Source: an uncultured Bacteroidales bacterium (GTDB lineage: Bacteria > Bacteroidota > Bacteroidia > Bacteroidales > UBA932). Taken from it: 64,000 nucleotides of DNA. The first letter of the stretch is position 1, and every line of letters starts with the position of its first letter. Positions 9,231 through 18,171 of the stretch are shown here, piece by piece. Under the pieces are notes generated by a model, which was not told where the DNA came from, ran no database searches, and saw only the letters and a program-made list of their open reading frames with translations. The translations under genes were made by a program, and so were the position numbers. The stretch is taken from NCBI GenBank assembly GCA_944326365.1, contig CALVDR010000005.1, positions 62,001 to 126,000 of the forward strand. The letters run 5' to 3'.

Positions 9231-11189
9231 ATGATAAACGTTACATTTCCTGATGGAAGCGTAAAGACTTTCGAAGAAGGGATCACCGCATATCAGATTG
9301 CACAGGGCATCAGTCCCAAACTTGCGGCTGAAGTATTGGCGGCAGCCGTGAAATTCGAGGATGATGCGGCAGGGAACACCATTATATATGATCTTGACCG
9401 TCCTCTGGACAGGAATTGTGCCGTAAGGCTTCTCAAATGGGAAGATGACGAAGGAAAGCATGTTTTCTGGCATTCGTCTTCGCACCTGATGGCTGCGGCG
9501 CTGGAAAGCATATATCCGGGAGTGAAGTTCGGTATCGGACCTGCCATCGAGAACGGGTTCTACTATGATGTGGACCTGGGTGATGTACAGATTACGGAGG
9601 CTGATCTGAAGGCTGTCGAGGACAAGATGATCGAGCTGGCGCGTTCGAAAGAACAGTTCGTGCGCAGGGAGGTTCCGAAAGCCGAGGCGATGAAGACTTT
9701 CAGGGAAAAAGGTGACGAATACAAGTGCGAGCTTATCGGAGAACTTGAAGACGGGACCATATCTTTCTATACGAACGGTGCGTTTACCGATCTTTGCCGC
9801 GGACCGCATCTGAGGGATACTTCCGTGATCAAGGCTGTGAAACTGACATCCATAGCGGGTGCATACTGGAGAGGTGACGAGAACCGCAAGATGCTTACGA
9901 GAATATACGGTATCACCTTCCCTAAGAAATCCATGCTTGACGATTATCTCAAAATGCTGGAGGAGGCCAAAAAGAGGGATCACAGGAAACTCGGAAAGGA
10001 GATGGAGCTTTTCACATTTTCTTCGAGGGTAGGCCAGGGACTTCCAATGTGGCTGCCTAAGGGGGCGGCACTGCGTGAAAGACTCGAGAACTTTCTGAAG
10101 AAGGTGCAGAAGTCATACGGCTATCTGCCTGTCATCACGCCTCATATAGGCAACAAGGATCTCTATGTGACATCAGGCCACTATGCAAAATACGGGAAGG
10201 ATTCTTTCCAGCCTATCCATACTCCTCAGGAAGGGGAGGAGTTCCTGCTCAAGCCGATGAACTGTCCTCACCACTGCGAGATATACAGGTTCAAGCCGAG
10301 GTCCTACAAGGATCTGCCTCTGAGGTTTGCCGAGTTCGGTACGGTATACCGTTATGAGCAGAGCGGAGAGCTCCACGGGCTTACGCGTGTTCGTGGCTTC
10401 ACTCAGGATGATGCCCATCTCTTCTGCCGTCCTGACCAGCTGAAGGAGGAGTTCTGCAAAGTCATTGATATCATTCTCTATGTGTTCAAGACCTTGCATT
10501 TCGACGAGTATATAGCACAGGTTTCCCTGCGCGACCTGAATCACAAGGAGAAATACATCGGTACTGACGAGAACTGGGAAAGGGCGGAGCAGGCCATCAT
10601 AGATGCCGCTGCCGAGAAAGGTCTCAAGACCATCGTCGTACCTGGCGAGGCTGCCTTCTACGGCCCTAAGCTCGACTTTATGGTGAAGGATGCGCTCGGA
10701 AGAAGATGGCAGCTGGGAACCATACAGGTGGACTACAACCTTCCGGAGAGATTCGATCTCGAATATACAGGCAGCGACGGAAAGAAGCACAGGCCGGTGA
10801 TGATTCACAGGGCTCCATTTGGTTCTCTCGAAAGATTCGTGGCGGTGCTTCTCGAACATACCGCAGGCAAGCTTCCTCTCTGGCTGACTCCGGATCAGGT
10901 AAGCGTACTCCCTGTAAGTGAAAAATTTGCGGATTATGCAAAAAAAGTTTGCGATTTGATGAATAATTCCGATATTCGCGCCTCAATAGACGACAGGAAC
11001 GAAACCATCGGGAAGAGAATCAGGGAGAGCGAACTGCAGAGAATACCGTTCCTGGTCATCGTAGGAGAGAAAGAGATGGAGAGCGGTACAGTCTCCGTCA
11101 GAAGACAGGGTGGCAAGGATGAAGGCTCGATGAAGGTCGGGGATTTCATCGCACTCGTACAGAAAGAAGTCGAAGACATGTTGTCTTAG
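9231..11189 (+). CDS. thrS: Threonine--tRNA ligase
   Basis: Class II synthetase charging tRNA-Thr; 652 residues, full length. N-terminal TGS domain (about 1-60, [17 protein letters not shown]), then the editing domain with [11 protein letters not shown] and CRGPHLRDT, the catalytic core (motif 2 in [31 protein letters not shown]; Zn ligand Cys in [10 protein letters not shown]), motif 3 ([11 protein letters not shown]) and a C-terminal anticodon-binding domain. The frame opens at a TTG at 9201, but this is part of the promoter, so the ATG at 9231 is the start. It heads the classical thrS-infC-rpmI-rplT order. Confidence 0.97.
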   Translation: MINVTFPDGSVKTFEEGITAYQIAQGISPKLAAEVLAAAVKFEDDAAGNTIIYDLDRPLDRNCAVRLLKWEDDEGKHVFWHSSSHLMAAALESIYPGVKFGIGPAIENGFYYDVDLGDVQITEADLKAVEDKMIELARSKEQFVRREVPKAEAMKTFREKGDEYKCELIGELEDGTISFYTNGAFTDLCRGPHLRDTSVIKAVKLTSIAGAYWRGDENRKMLTRIYGITFPKKSMLDDYLKMLEEAKKRDHRKLGKEMELFTFSSRVGQGLPMWLPKGAALRERLENFLKKVQKSYGYLPVITPHIGNKDLYVTSGHYAKYGKDSFQPIHTPQEGEEFLLKPMNCPHHCEIYRFKPRSYKDLPLRFAEFGTVYRYEQSGELHGLTRVRGFTQDDAHLFCRPDQLKEEFCKVIDIILYVFKTLHFDEYIAQVSLRDLNHKEKYIGTDENWERAEQAIIDAAAEKGLKTIVVPGEAAFYGPKLDFMVKDALGRRWQLGTIQVDYNLPERFDLEYTGSDGKKHRPVMIHRAPFGSLERFVAVLLEHTAGKLPLWLTPDQVSVLPVSEKFADYAKKVCDLMNNSDIRASIDDRNETIGKRIRESELQRIPFLVIVGEKEMESGTVSVRRQGGKDEGSMKVGDFIALVQKEVEDMLS

Positions 11190-11212
11190 ATACATGATTA
11201 TTAACTTAATAT

Positions 11213-11218
11213 AGGAGG
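11213..11218 (+). promoter_or_regulatory. Strong Shine-Dalgarno sequence of infC
   Basis: AGGAGG, 8 bases before the ATC codon at 11227. Such a perfect site is rare in this window, where most genes lack one, and it decides in favour of the ATC start. The first three bases of AGGAGG overlap the upstream in-frame TAG (11212-11214). Confidence 0.8.
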
Positions 11219-11226
11219 ATTTTTTT

Positions 11227-11853
11227 ATCGCAGCACCATTTAAACCATCTGCACCGAAATTTTCCGGACCCAGACCGAACCATTCAGGTCCGCAGGGTGC
11301 AGGTCGTCTTTCAGGAAACGGCCAGAGACCGAGGAAGGACGATGACGGATTGAGAATTAATGAAGATATCACCGCTCCCAGGGTGCGGCTTGTCGGTGAC
11401 AACGTGCCTGAGCAGGGGATAATTTCTACGTCTGAAGCCTTGAAGAAGGCGGAAGAACTTGGACTTGACCTGGTTGAAATCACTGCTAAAGTCGATCCTC
11501 CCGTTTGCAAGATCATCGACTACCAGAAGTATCTGTACCAGCAGAAGAAGAAAGCCAAGGAGATGAAGGCAAATTCCACCAAGGTAGTCATAAAGGAAAT
11601 AAGGTTCGGTCCGAATACCGACGAGCACGACTTCCAGTTCAAGCTGAAGCATGCCATAGGTTTCCTTCAGGAGGGATCAAAAGTGAAAGCTTCGGTCTTT
11701 TTCAAGGGAAGGGCCATACTTTATGTGGACCAGGGTGAAAAACTGCTGCTCAGATTCGCCGTAGAACTCGAAGAGTACGGGCGGGCGGAGCAGATGCCTA
11801 AGCTTGAAGGCAAGAGGATGATGATGATGATCGCCCCGATCAAGAAAAAATAG
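11227..11853 (+). CDS. infC: Translation initiation factor IF-3, with ATC start codon
   Basis: Binds the 30S subunit, blocks premature 50S joining and checks the start codon. From the ATC at 11227 it has 208 residues: a Pro/Gly/Arg-rich extension (about 1-42), the IF3-N domain ([18 protein letters not shown] onward), the linker helix and the IF3-C domain ([20 protein letters not shown]). There is no ATG, GTG or TTG between the in-frame TAG at 11212 and the RINED motif except a TTG at 11350, which directly abuts the conserved domain and has no ribosome site. The AGGAGG 8 bases before ATC makes the rare start convincing. A non-AUG start in infC is the known basis of IF-3 autocontrol in E. coli (AUU). 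Confidence 0.92.
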   Translation: MAAPFKPSAPKFSGPRPNHSGPQGAGRLSGNGQRPRKDDDGLRINEDITAPRVRLVGDNVPEQGIISTSEALKKAEELGLDLVEITAKVDPPVCKIIDYQKYLYQQKKKAKEMKANSTKVVIKEIRFGPNTDEHDFQFKLKHAIGFLQEGSKVKASVFFKGRAILYVDQGEKLLLRFAVELEEYGRAEQMPKLEGKRMMMMIAPIKKK

Positions 11854-11900
11854 TCCGGACAGTCCGGAACTATATATTATTAACAGTAAAAAGTTTAACT

Positions 11901-12095
11901 ATGTCAAAGACAAAGACCAACTCCGGTGCAAAAAAGCGTTTCAAGCTTACCGGAACGGGAAAACTGAAGAGAAAGCACGCTTACAAGAGCCACATTCTCA
12001 CCAAGAAGACCAAAAAGCAGAAGAGAAATTTGACTCATTTCGCTATCGTTCACAGCGCCGACGAGAAGAGAGTCAAAGCTTTATTGGGAATGTAA
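11901..12095 (+). CDS. rpmI: 50S ribosomal protein L35
   Basis: 64-residue basic protein of the large subunit (bL35). The start [20 protein letters not shown] and the [14 protein letters not shown] segment are diagnostic. It lies 47 bases after infC; a bulged hairpin (11852-11871) in that gap lacks a T-run and is probably not a terminator. Followed by rplT, as in most bacteria. Confidence 0.97.
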   Translation: MSKTKTNSGAKKRFKLTGTGKLKRKHAYKSHILTKKTKKQKRNLTHFAIVHSADEKRVKALLGM

Positions 12096-12116
12096 TTATC
12101 AATTTATGTCAAACTT

Positions 12117-12156
12117 GGAATGCAGTAGAAAAGCTCCGTTGACGGACACTGCCTCC
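12117..12156 (+). promoter_or_regulatory. Possible structured leader of rplT (L20 autoregulation candidate)
   Basis: In the 78-base rpmI-rplT gap an outer helix (GGA 12117-12119 and GCAGT 12122-12126 with ACTGC 12148-12152 and TCC 12154-12156) encloses an A-rich asymmetric loop and an inner hairpin (TCCG 12135-12138, TTGA loop, CGGA 12143-12146). L20 is known to repress its own operon in other phyla by binding such rRNA-mimicking helices. The pairing is seen; the role is inference. Confidence 0.35.
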
Positions 12157-12173
12157 ATAAAACAGTTAAATTT

Positions 12174-12518
12174 ATGCCAAGATCGGTTAATTCAGTTGCC
12201 TCAAGGGCACGCCGCAAGAAAATTCTTAAGAAGACCCGCGGTTATTTCCTTTCCAGAAAGAATGTCTGGACGGTAGCAAAGAACACCTACGAGAAAGGAC
12301 TTACTTATGCTTACCGTGACCGTAAGACCAAAAAACGTAATTTCCGTGCTCTCTGGATTCAGAGAATCAACGCTGCCGCACGTCAGTATGGCATGACCTA
12401 CTCACAGTTCATGGGCAAGCTCGGAAAGCAGAACATCGGTCTGAACCGCAAAGTGCTTGCAGACCTCGCTATGAATAACCCTCAAGCTTTTGAGGCTATT
12501 GTCAATTCAGTAAAATAG
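12174..12518 (+). CDS. rplT: 50S ribosomal protein L20
   Basis: 114-residue large-subunit assembly protein (bL20). The [21 protein letters not shown] start, the [14 protein letters not shown] segment and the conserved [21 protein letters not shown] segment identify it. It lies 78 bases after rpmI with a possible regulatory fold between, and 8 bases before lepB. Confidence 0.97.
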   Translation: MPRSVNSVASRARRKKILKKTRGYFLSRKNVWTVAKNTYEKGLTYAYRDRKTKKRNFRALWIQRINAAARQYGMTYSQFMGKLGKQNIGLNRKVLADLAMNNPQAFEAIVNSVK

Positions 12519-12526
12519 TTCTTTGA

Positions 12527-13873
12527 ATGGGCTGGAAGGAATTTTACCATAACAGGTGGGTGAGGTTCGGTTTCTGGGCTTTGCTCTATCTTTTGTGGGT
12601 GATCTGGCTCGGAAATTATTGGTGGCTCTTCGGCCTTGCAGTCATTTTCGATCTCCACATCACGAAAAAGGTGAAGTGGGCTTTCTGGAAAAAGACATAC
12701 AAGGAAGGTGAGAAGCACAGTGCCGTAAACGAATGGCTCGATGCCATAATATTTGCGGTGATCGTCGTGACATTCATCAATATCTTCTTTTTCCAGGCAT
12801 TCAAGATTCCTTCGTCATCGATGGAAAGTTCCCTTATGACGGGAGACCACCTTTTCGTCAGCAAGCTTACCTACGGACCGAGAATCCCGCAGACGCCGCT
12901 GACGATTCCGTTCACCCACAATGTCATCTTCGGCAAAGAGTCGTATTCGACCCTTATACAGAGTGACTACAGGAGACTGAAGGGTTTCCGTGAGGTGCGC
13001 AGAGGTGACTACGTGGTGTTCGGATTCCCGAACGGAGATACTGTCCTCACCAAGTTTCCTGCAGAGGATTATTATGCCATGTGCAGGACCATAGGGCGTG
13101 AGAATGTCATTTCCTATTACGGCCCTGTCAAAACCCGCCCGATGGACAAGAAGGACCATTATGTGAAACGCTGTGTAGCCGTACACGGTGACACTCTTGA
13201 GATCCGCAACGGTCTTGTCATGGTGAATTCGGAACCTCTTGAGGTTTATCCGGGAGTCCAGAATTCCTACAGGGTAGTGACAGACGGGCAGAGGATTAAT
13301 CCCGTGAATCTGGAAACCCTGGGCCTGAATACCGCAGAACTGTGGTATGACAGCCAGTTGCCCGGATATCCGTATATGCCTTTGACGGCAGAGCGTCTTG
13401 AGAAGGTAAGACAGTATGCGAACGTGGTTTCCGTGGAGCCGAATATCGACGTTTATCCGCCGGACGAGCCGGATTCGTATCTGACCATTTTCCCTTTCTC
13501 GAAAGACTACAAATGGACCAGAGACAATTTCGGACCTCTCTGGATTCCGGAAAAGGGTGTGACTGTCCCTCTGGACTCCCTGACCCTTCCTCTGTATGAG
13601 CGCATCATTACCGCCTATGAGGGGAATACGCTTGAAGTCAGAGAAGACGGCAGGATTTTCATCAATGGTGATGAAGCCCGGAACTATACATTCAAACAGG
13701 ACTATTTCTTCATGATGGGCGACAACAGACACAATTCCCTCGATTCAAGATACTGGGGTTTTGTACCTGAAGACCATATAGTAGGGAAACCGGTGGTGAT
13801 ATGGCTGTCGACCGACAGGAACAAGTCCTTTCCAAAGAACATAAGGTGGAGCAGATTCCTTAAATTCGTCTGA
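12527..13873 (+). CDS. lepB: Signal peptidase I
   Basis: Membrane serine protease that removes signal peptides from exported proteins; active site in the periplasm. Hydrophobic segments lie at about 11-45 and 72-92. Box B IPSSSMESSL gives catalytic Ser98; box D HYVKRCVAVHGD gives Lys214; box E GDNRHNSLDSRYWGFVP is near the C-terminus. At 448 residues it is longer than the E. coli enzyme, with a large insert between boxes D and E, as is usual in Bacteroidales. It begins 8 bases after rplT and is likely read from the thrS operon. Confidence 0.94.
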   Translation: MGWKEFYHNRWVRFGFWALLYLLWVIWLGNYWWLFGLAVIFDLHITKKVKWAFWKKTYKEGEKHSAVNEWLDAIIFAVIVVTFINIFFFQAFKIPSSSMESSLMTGDHLFVSKLTYGPRIPQTPLTIPFTHNVIFGKESYSTLIQSDYRRLKGFREVRRGDYVVFGFPNGDTVLTKFPAEDYYAMCRTIGRENVISYYGPVKTRPMDKKDHYVKRCVAVHGDTLEIRNGLVMVNSEPLEVYPGVQNSYRVVTDGQRINPVNLETLGLNTAELWYDSQLPGYPYMPLTAERLEKVRQYANVVSVEPNIDVYPPDEPDSYLTIFPFSKDYKWTRDNFGPLWIPEKGVTVPLDSLTLPLYERIITAYEGNTLEVREDGRIFINGDEARNYTFKQDYFFMMGDNRHNSLDSRYWGFVPEDHIVGKPVVIWLSTDRNKSFPKNIRWSRFLKFV

Positions 13874-13900
13874 ATCCTTGTAATTTAGATTTTTTTTATC

Positions 13901-13908
13901 GATATTTG
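13901..13908 (+). promoter_or_regulatory. Weak candidate promoter for rpmB
   Basis: GATATTTG resembles the TAnnTTTG box at six of eight positions, with a CCTTG about 20 bases upstream (13876-13880). It lies 39 bases before the rpmB ATG. The imperfect match keeps confidence low. Confidence 0.3.
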
Positions 13909-13946
13909 CAGTCCCTTGATTTAGAAAATTTTAAAAGTTATATACA

Positions 13947-14189
13947 ATGGCAAAGGTTTGTCAAGTTACAGGTAGAAAGAGAATGGTAGGAAACAATGTT
14001 TCCCATTCCAAGAAACGCACTAAGCGTATTTTTGCTATCAATCTGAAGACCAAGAAGTTCTGGTCAGAAGAAGAGCAGAGGTTCATCACGCTCAAGGTTT
14101 CATGCAAGGGTATGAAGAACATCGTGAAGAACGGTCTTGATGCTACTGTCAAGGCTGCACAGGACAAGGGTTATGTTAGCATCGTTTAA
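13947..14189 (+). CDS. rpmB: 50S ribosomal protein L28
   Basis: 80-residue large-subunit protein (bL28). The start MAKVCQVTGRKRMVGNNVSH and KKRTKRIFAINLKTKKFW are characteristic. Followed after 11 bases by rpmG. Confidence 0.96.
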   Translation: MAKVCQVTGRKRMVGNNVSHSKKRTKRIFAINLKTKKFWSEEEQRFITLKVSCKGMKNIVKNGLDATVKAAQDKGYVSIV

Positions 14190-14200
14190 TTCAGTGAGTT

Positions 14201-14389
14201 ATGGCAAAGAAAGCAAAAGGCAACAGAGTGCAGGTAATATTGGAGTGCACTGAACAGAGGGAAAGCGGTGTACCTGGAATGTCAAGATACATCACGACCA
14301 AGAACAAGAAGAATACAACTCAGCGTCTGGAGCGTATGAAATATAATCCATACCTGAAGAAAGTAACCCTTCATCGCGAGATCAAATAA
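14201..14389 (+). CDS. rpmG: 50S ribosomal protein L33
   Basis: 62-residue large-subunit protein (bL33). [19 protein letters not shown] and [21 protein letters not shown] match the family. Of the zinc-ribbon cysteines only one (ECTE) is present, so this is the zinc-free (C-minus) form. It sits between rpmB and the DUF4295 gene. Confidence 0.96.
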   Translation: MAKKAKGNRVQVILECTEQRESGVPGMSRYITTKNKKNTTQRLERMKYNPYLKKVTLHREIK

Positions 14390-14405
14390 TCGGGAGGATT
14401 GATTT

Positions 14406-14564
14406 ATGGCAAAGAAAGCAGTCGCAACCTTCAGTGCCAAGTCAGGCGCTAAGACTATGGTTAAGTGCATCCGCATGGACAAGTCATCCAAGACAGGAGC
14501 ATACATGTTCAACGAGCAGCTCGTAGAGGCTGACAAGGTCAAGGATTTCTTCGCTAAGAAATAG
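14406..14564 (+). CDS. DUF4295 small basic protein (ribosome-associated candidate)
   Basis: 52 residues, start MAKKAVATFSAKSGAKTMVK, end KVKDFFAKK, TAG stop. It is a lysine-rich, soluble protein placed 16 bases after rpmG, the position in which DUF4295 proteins occur throughout Bacteroidota (rpmB-rpmG-DUF4295-ftsY). I recall that structural work on a Flavobacterium ribosome described an extra large-subunit protein named bL38 and that this family may be it, but I cannot verify that here. The order and composition support a ribosomal role. Confidence 0.88.
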   Translation: MAKKAVATFSAKSGAKTMVKCIRMDKSSKTGAYMFNEQLVEADKVKDFFAKK

Positions 14565-14585
14565 CATTGATTCCATCATATTTGG

Positions 14586-14617
14586 AAGAGCCGGCAAAAG
14601 TCGGCTCTTTTTCTTTT
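14586..14617 (+). terminator. Rho-independent terminator of the rpmB-rpmG-DUF4295 operon
   Basis: The stem AAGAGCCG (14586-14593) pairs with CGGCTCTT (14602-14609) around an A-rich loop and is followed by a T-rich tract (TTTTTCTTTTTT). Confidence 0.85.
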
Positions 14618-14644
14618 TTATTTCTGTTTTTCCTCAAATTTCAG

Positions 14645-14652
14645 TACCTTTG
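14645..14652 (+). promoter_or_regulatory. -7 box of the ftsY promoter
   Basis: TACCTTTG, an exact TAnnTTTG element just behind the terminator and 35 bases before the ftsY ATG. Confidence 0.65.
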
Positions 14653-14686
14653 AAAGTTTGTTACAGGATTTTGAAACGTATTTCCT

Positions 14687-15625
14687 ATGGGTATTTTTGA
14701 TAAGGGTGTACAAAAGACCAAACGAAATTTTTTCGAGAAAATTTCCAGGGCTGTCATGGGCAAGTCCAAGGTGGATGACGATACTCTTGATGCGATTGAG
14801 GAGGCATTGATCGCCACCGATATGGGGGTCGATACCACATTGAAGATCATCGACAATCTTGAAGAACGGGTCCAGAGGGACAAGTTTGTCTCTTTTGACG
14901 AACTGATAGATCTGCTTCATGACGAGATCGCGAAACTCCTGAATGTATCGGAGTCGGAAACCGCAGATGATGCTGTAGTTCCTTTCGATTTCTCGAAGAA
15001 GCCGTATGTCATCATGGTGGTGGGAGTGAACGGAGTCGGAAAGACTACTACCATAGGCAAGCTGGCCTCAAAACTGAAATCCCAAGGGAAGAAAGTGATC
15101 CTGGGGGCGGCAGATACGTTCAGGGCTGCGGCTGTAGACCAGCTTACGATATGGTCCGAGCGGGCCGGTGTGGATATCGTGAAGCAGAACATGGGATCCG
15201 ATCCTGCATCCGTGGCTTACGATACGGTGAAGTCGGCTGTGGCAAAGGATGCCGACGTTGTGCTGATAGATACGGCGGGGCGGCTTCACAACAGGGTGGA
15301 TCTGATGAATGAACTGACGAAGATACGGAATGTAATGAGGAAAGTCATTCCGGATGCACCTCACGAGGTGCTTCTGGTTCTGGACGGATCTACAGGGCAG
15401 AATGCTTTCCAGCAGGCGAAGGAGTTCTCAAAGGCTACGGAAGTCACTGCGCTGGCCGTCACCAAACTGGACGGCACGGCCAAGGGGGGAGTCGTGATAG
15501 GGATTGTGGACCAGTTCAAGGTCCCCGTGAAATTCGTAGGCATAGGCGAGGGAATCGACGATCTGAAGGTCTTTGACAAGAGGGAGTTCGTGAATTCCCT
15601 GTTTTCCAAGGAAGACCTCAGGTGA
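14687..15625 (+). CDS. ftsY: Signal recognition particle receptor FtsY
   Basis: GTPase that docks SRP-ribosome complexes at the inner membrane; 312 residues. The short N-terminus lacks the long acidic A domain of E. coli FtsY. NG domain: helical N region (about 5-95), G1 GVNGVGKTTTIGKLA, DTFRAAAVDQL insertion box, G3 DTAGRLHNR, G4 TKLDGTAKGG and the closing GIGEGIDDL. It has its own promoter and is separated from the ribosomal genes by a terminator. Confidence 0.96.
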   Translation: MGIFDKGVQKTKRNFFEKISRAVMGKSKVDDDTLDAIEEALIATDMGVDTTLKIIDNLEERVQRDKFVSFDELIDLLHDEIAKLLNVSESETADDAVVPFDFSKKPYVIMVVGVNGVGKTTTIGKLASKLKSQGKKVILGAADTFRAAAVDQLTIWSERAGVDIVKQNMGSDPASVAYDTVKSAVAKDADVVLIDTAGRLHNRVDLMNELTKIRNVMRKVIPDAPHEVLLVLDGSTGQNAFQQAKEFSKATEVTALAVTKLDGTAKGGVVIGIVDQFKVPVKFVGIGEGIDDLKVFDKREFVNSLFSKEDLR

Positions 15626-15674
15626 TGACGGTGCGGCGTGTAAAATCAATTGAAAGTAAAGTAAACATTATATC

Positions 15675-18164
15675 ATGAAGGTATCTTATAATTGGCTGAA
15701 GGATTATCTCAAATGTGACCTTAATCCGGAAGAAGTGGCTGAAGCTCTGACTTCGATAGGTCTGGAAGTGGACGCGGTAGAGGAAGTCGAGCAGATTCCC
15801 GGCGGGCTGGCCGGTGTGATAGTGGCGGAAGTGGTGGAGTGCTATGACCACCCGGATTCCGATCACCTGCATATAACGAAATTGAATACCGGTTCCGGTG
15901 AACTTCTGCAGGTAGTCTGCGGGGCCCCCAATGTGGCTGCCGGACAGAAAGTGCTCCTGGCCACGGTAGGGACCGTGCTCGGAGAGAATTTCAAGATAAA
16001 GAAATCGAAGATACGCGGAGTGGAATCCTTCGGAATGATCTGTGCGGAAGATGAACTCGGCATCGGTACGTCTCATGACGGAATCATGGTCCTCGACCCG
16101 TCTGCGGTCCCGGGGACACCTGCCAGGGAATATCTGAAGCTCGAAAGCGATTCGGTCATAGAGATAGGCCTTACCGCGAATAGGGTGGATGCAGCTTCAC
16201 ACATAGGCGTAGCCAGGGATCTCTATGCATATCTCAAACTGAACAACATACCTTGTTCTCTGGAGATCCCGGACGTTTCCGCTTTCTGCGAAGGACCTGA
16301 AGGCATCTGCACGTCATCTGATGAAATCGACGGAGCCATAACCATGGATGTCCAGGCTCCTGACGGGGCTCCGCGCTATACCGGCACCACTATCAAGGAT
16401 GTCAAGGTCGGACCGTCGCCCGAGTGGCTTCAGAAAAAGCTTCTTTCCATCGGCCTGAGGCCAATAAACAATGTCGTCGATATCACGAACTTCGTCCTGA
16501 TGGAAATCGGCCAGCCTCTCCATGCCTTCGATGCAGGCATGATCGAAGGCAATAAGGTCGTGGTCCGCAGGGCGGTGGAAGGGGAAAAATTCATCACCCT
16601 CGATGGTGTGGAGAGGACGCTTTCGTCCAATGACCTCATGATAGCGGATATCTCGAAGCCGATGTGCCTTGCCGGCGTGTTCGGAGGCGAGAAATCCGGT
16701 GTCACCGACGCTACGAAAGATGTATTCCTCGAAAGCGCATATTTCAATCCTGTTTCCATAAGGAAAAGTTCAAAAAGACACGGTCTCAGCACAGATGCTT
16801 CTTTCCGTTATGAAAGGGGGGCCGACCCTCTCGTATGCGAGTGGGCAGCCAAGCGGGCCGCCCTGCTCATCTGTGAACTTGCCGGAGGTCATATTGTGGG
16901 CAAGATGCAGGAGTTTTATCCTGAGAAGATAGAGAAGAAGGTCATAGATCTGGACTATGACAGGATAGAGGCGTTTACAGGCAAGAAAATCGGCCATGAC
17001 GTGATAGAAACCATTCTGGAAAACCTTCAGTATGAGTTCATTTCACGCGAGTATGCAGCTGACGGAACTGTAAGGGGTGCAAAGGTGGCCGCTCCGTCCT
17101 ATATGATAGATGTCTACAGGGAATGCGATGTGGTAGAGGAAATCCTCCGTATCTACGGCTACAACAATATCGAGCTTCCGTCAAATGTAAGGATGTCCGT
17201 GAATACCTCGGCGAAACCTGAACCTGAACAGGTCCGCAACGCTGTCTCAGACTATCTGGCAGCCAACGGTTTCAACGAGATCATGAACAATTCCCTCACG
17301 AAATCGGATTATTATTCGAAACTGAAGACCTTCCCTGAAGAAAGATGCGTAAGGATACTGAATCCTCTGAGTTCTGACCTCAATGTTCTCCGACAGACCC
17401 TGATCCTGAGCGGTCTGGAGGTAGTGGCCTATAATATCAACCGTCAGGAGAACAATCTCAGGCTCTTCGAGTACGGCTCGGTATATTCTTTCGAGCCCGG
17501 TACGGACGGAAAGACTCTGGACAGCTATCACGAAAGCACGGCTTTCTCCATGTTCCTGTCAGGCCCTGGAGAGAAATCCTGGAGGACAGGCCAGTGCAAG
17601 TCGGACTATTTTGAACTGAAGGGACATCTTGAGCAGCTTTTCAGACGTTTCGGCGGAAACATATACAATCTGGAGTATTCTCCGGCTCCTGCAGACATTT
17701 TCTCCGAAGGACTGGTGTATACTCTTCCGGGCAGTTCGCGCCCTCTTGCAGTGATGGGTGTCATAGCTCCTGCCCGTCTGAAACAGTTCGGCATAAAACA
17801 GCCTGTATATGCGGCTGAAATCTCATGGCCGGAGCTGTTCGCTCTTGTCAAGAGGGACAAGATCAAGTATACCGAGATGCCTAAGTACCCTGAGGTCCGC
17901 CGTGACCTCGCTCTTCTTCTGGACGAGTCCGTGACATACGCGGATTTGTACAAGTGCGCATGCCGGACAGGCAAGAAGCTGCTCAAGAGCGTTTCGCTCT
18001 TCGATGTCTACAGGGGAGACAAGATCCCGGGGAACAAGAAGCAATATGCTTTGAGTTTCGTCCTTCAGGATACTGAGAAGACTCTGACGGACAAGGATGT
18101 GGAGAATATCATGTCACGTTTCGTAAATGTATTCTCGAAGGAATTCGGAGCCACATTGAGGTAG
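15675..18164 (+). CDS. pheT: Phenylalanine--tRNA ligase, beta subunit
   Basis: Large subunit of the (alpha-beta)2 PheRS; 829 residues, normal length. N-terminal start MKVSYNWLKDYL, an EMAP/OB-type tRNA-binding domain (about 42-155, CYDHPDSDHLHITKLN), the B3/B4 editing domain (NRVDAASHIGVARDL), the B5 domain, the catalytic-like core, and the C-terminal FDX-ACB anticodon-binding domain (YPEVRRDLALLLDESVTY). pheS is not next to it. It lies 49 bases after ftsY with no terminator or clear promoter between. Confidence 0.97.
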   Translation: MKVSYNWLKDYLKCDLNPEEVAEALTSIGLEVDAVEEVEQIPGGLAGVIVAEVVECYDHPDSDHLHITKLNTGSGELLQVVCGAPNVAAGQKVLLATVGTVLGENFKIKKSKIRGVESFGMICAEDELGIGTSHDGIMVLDPSAVPGTPAREYLKLESDSVIEIGLTANRVDAASHIGVARDLYAYLKLNNIPCSLEIPDVSAFCEGPEGICTSSDEIDGAITMDVQAPDGAPRYTGTTIKDVKVGPSPEWLQKKLLSIGLRPINNVVDITNFVLMEIGQPLHAFDAGMIEGNKVVVRRAVEGEKFITLDGVERTLSSNDLMIADISKPMCLAGVFGGEKSGVTDATKDVFLESAYFNPVSIRKSSKRHGLSTDASFRYERGADPLVCEWAAKRAALLICELAGGHIVGKMQEFYPEKIEKKVIDLDYDRIEAFTGKKIGHDVIETILENLQYEFISREYAADGTVRGAKVAAPSYMIDVYRECDVVEEILRIYGYNNIELPSNVRMSVNTSAKPEPEQVRNAVSDYLAANGFNEIMNNSLTKSDYYSKLKTFPEERCVRILNPLSSDLNVLRQTLILSGLEVVAYNINRQENNLRLFEYGSVYSFEPGTDGKTLDSYHESTAFSMFLSGPGEKSWRTGQCKSDYFELKGHLEQLFRRFGGNIYNLEYSPAPADIFSEGLVYTLPGSSRPLAVMGVIAPARLKQFGIKQPVYAAEISWPELFALVKRDKIKYTEMPKYPEVRRDLALLLDESVTYADLYKCACRTGKKLLKSVSLFDVYRGDKIPGNKKQYALSFVLQDTEKTLTDKDVENIMSRFVNVFSKEFGATLR

Positions 18165-18171
18165 ATCCCGC

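Noticed and set aside
11350..11853. infC starting at TTG 11350
   Set aside because: No ribosome site, and the start would fall right at the conserved RINED motif; the ATC at 11227 has an ideal Shine-Dalgarno sequence and an open frame.
11852..11871. Hairpin between infC and rpmI as a terminator
   Set aside because: The stem AGTCCGGA/TCCGGAACT has a bulge and no T-run follows; rpmI and rplT have no promoter of their own visible behind it.
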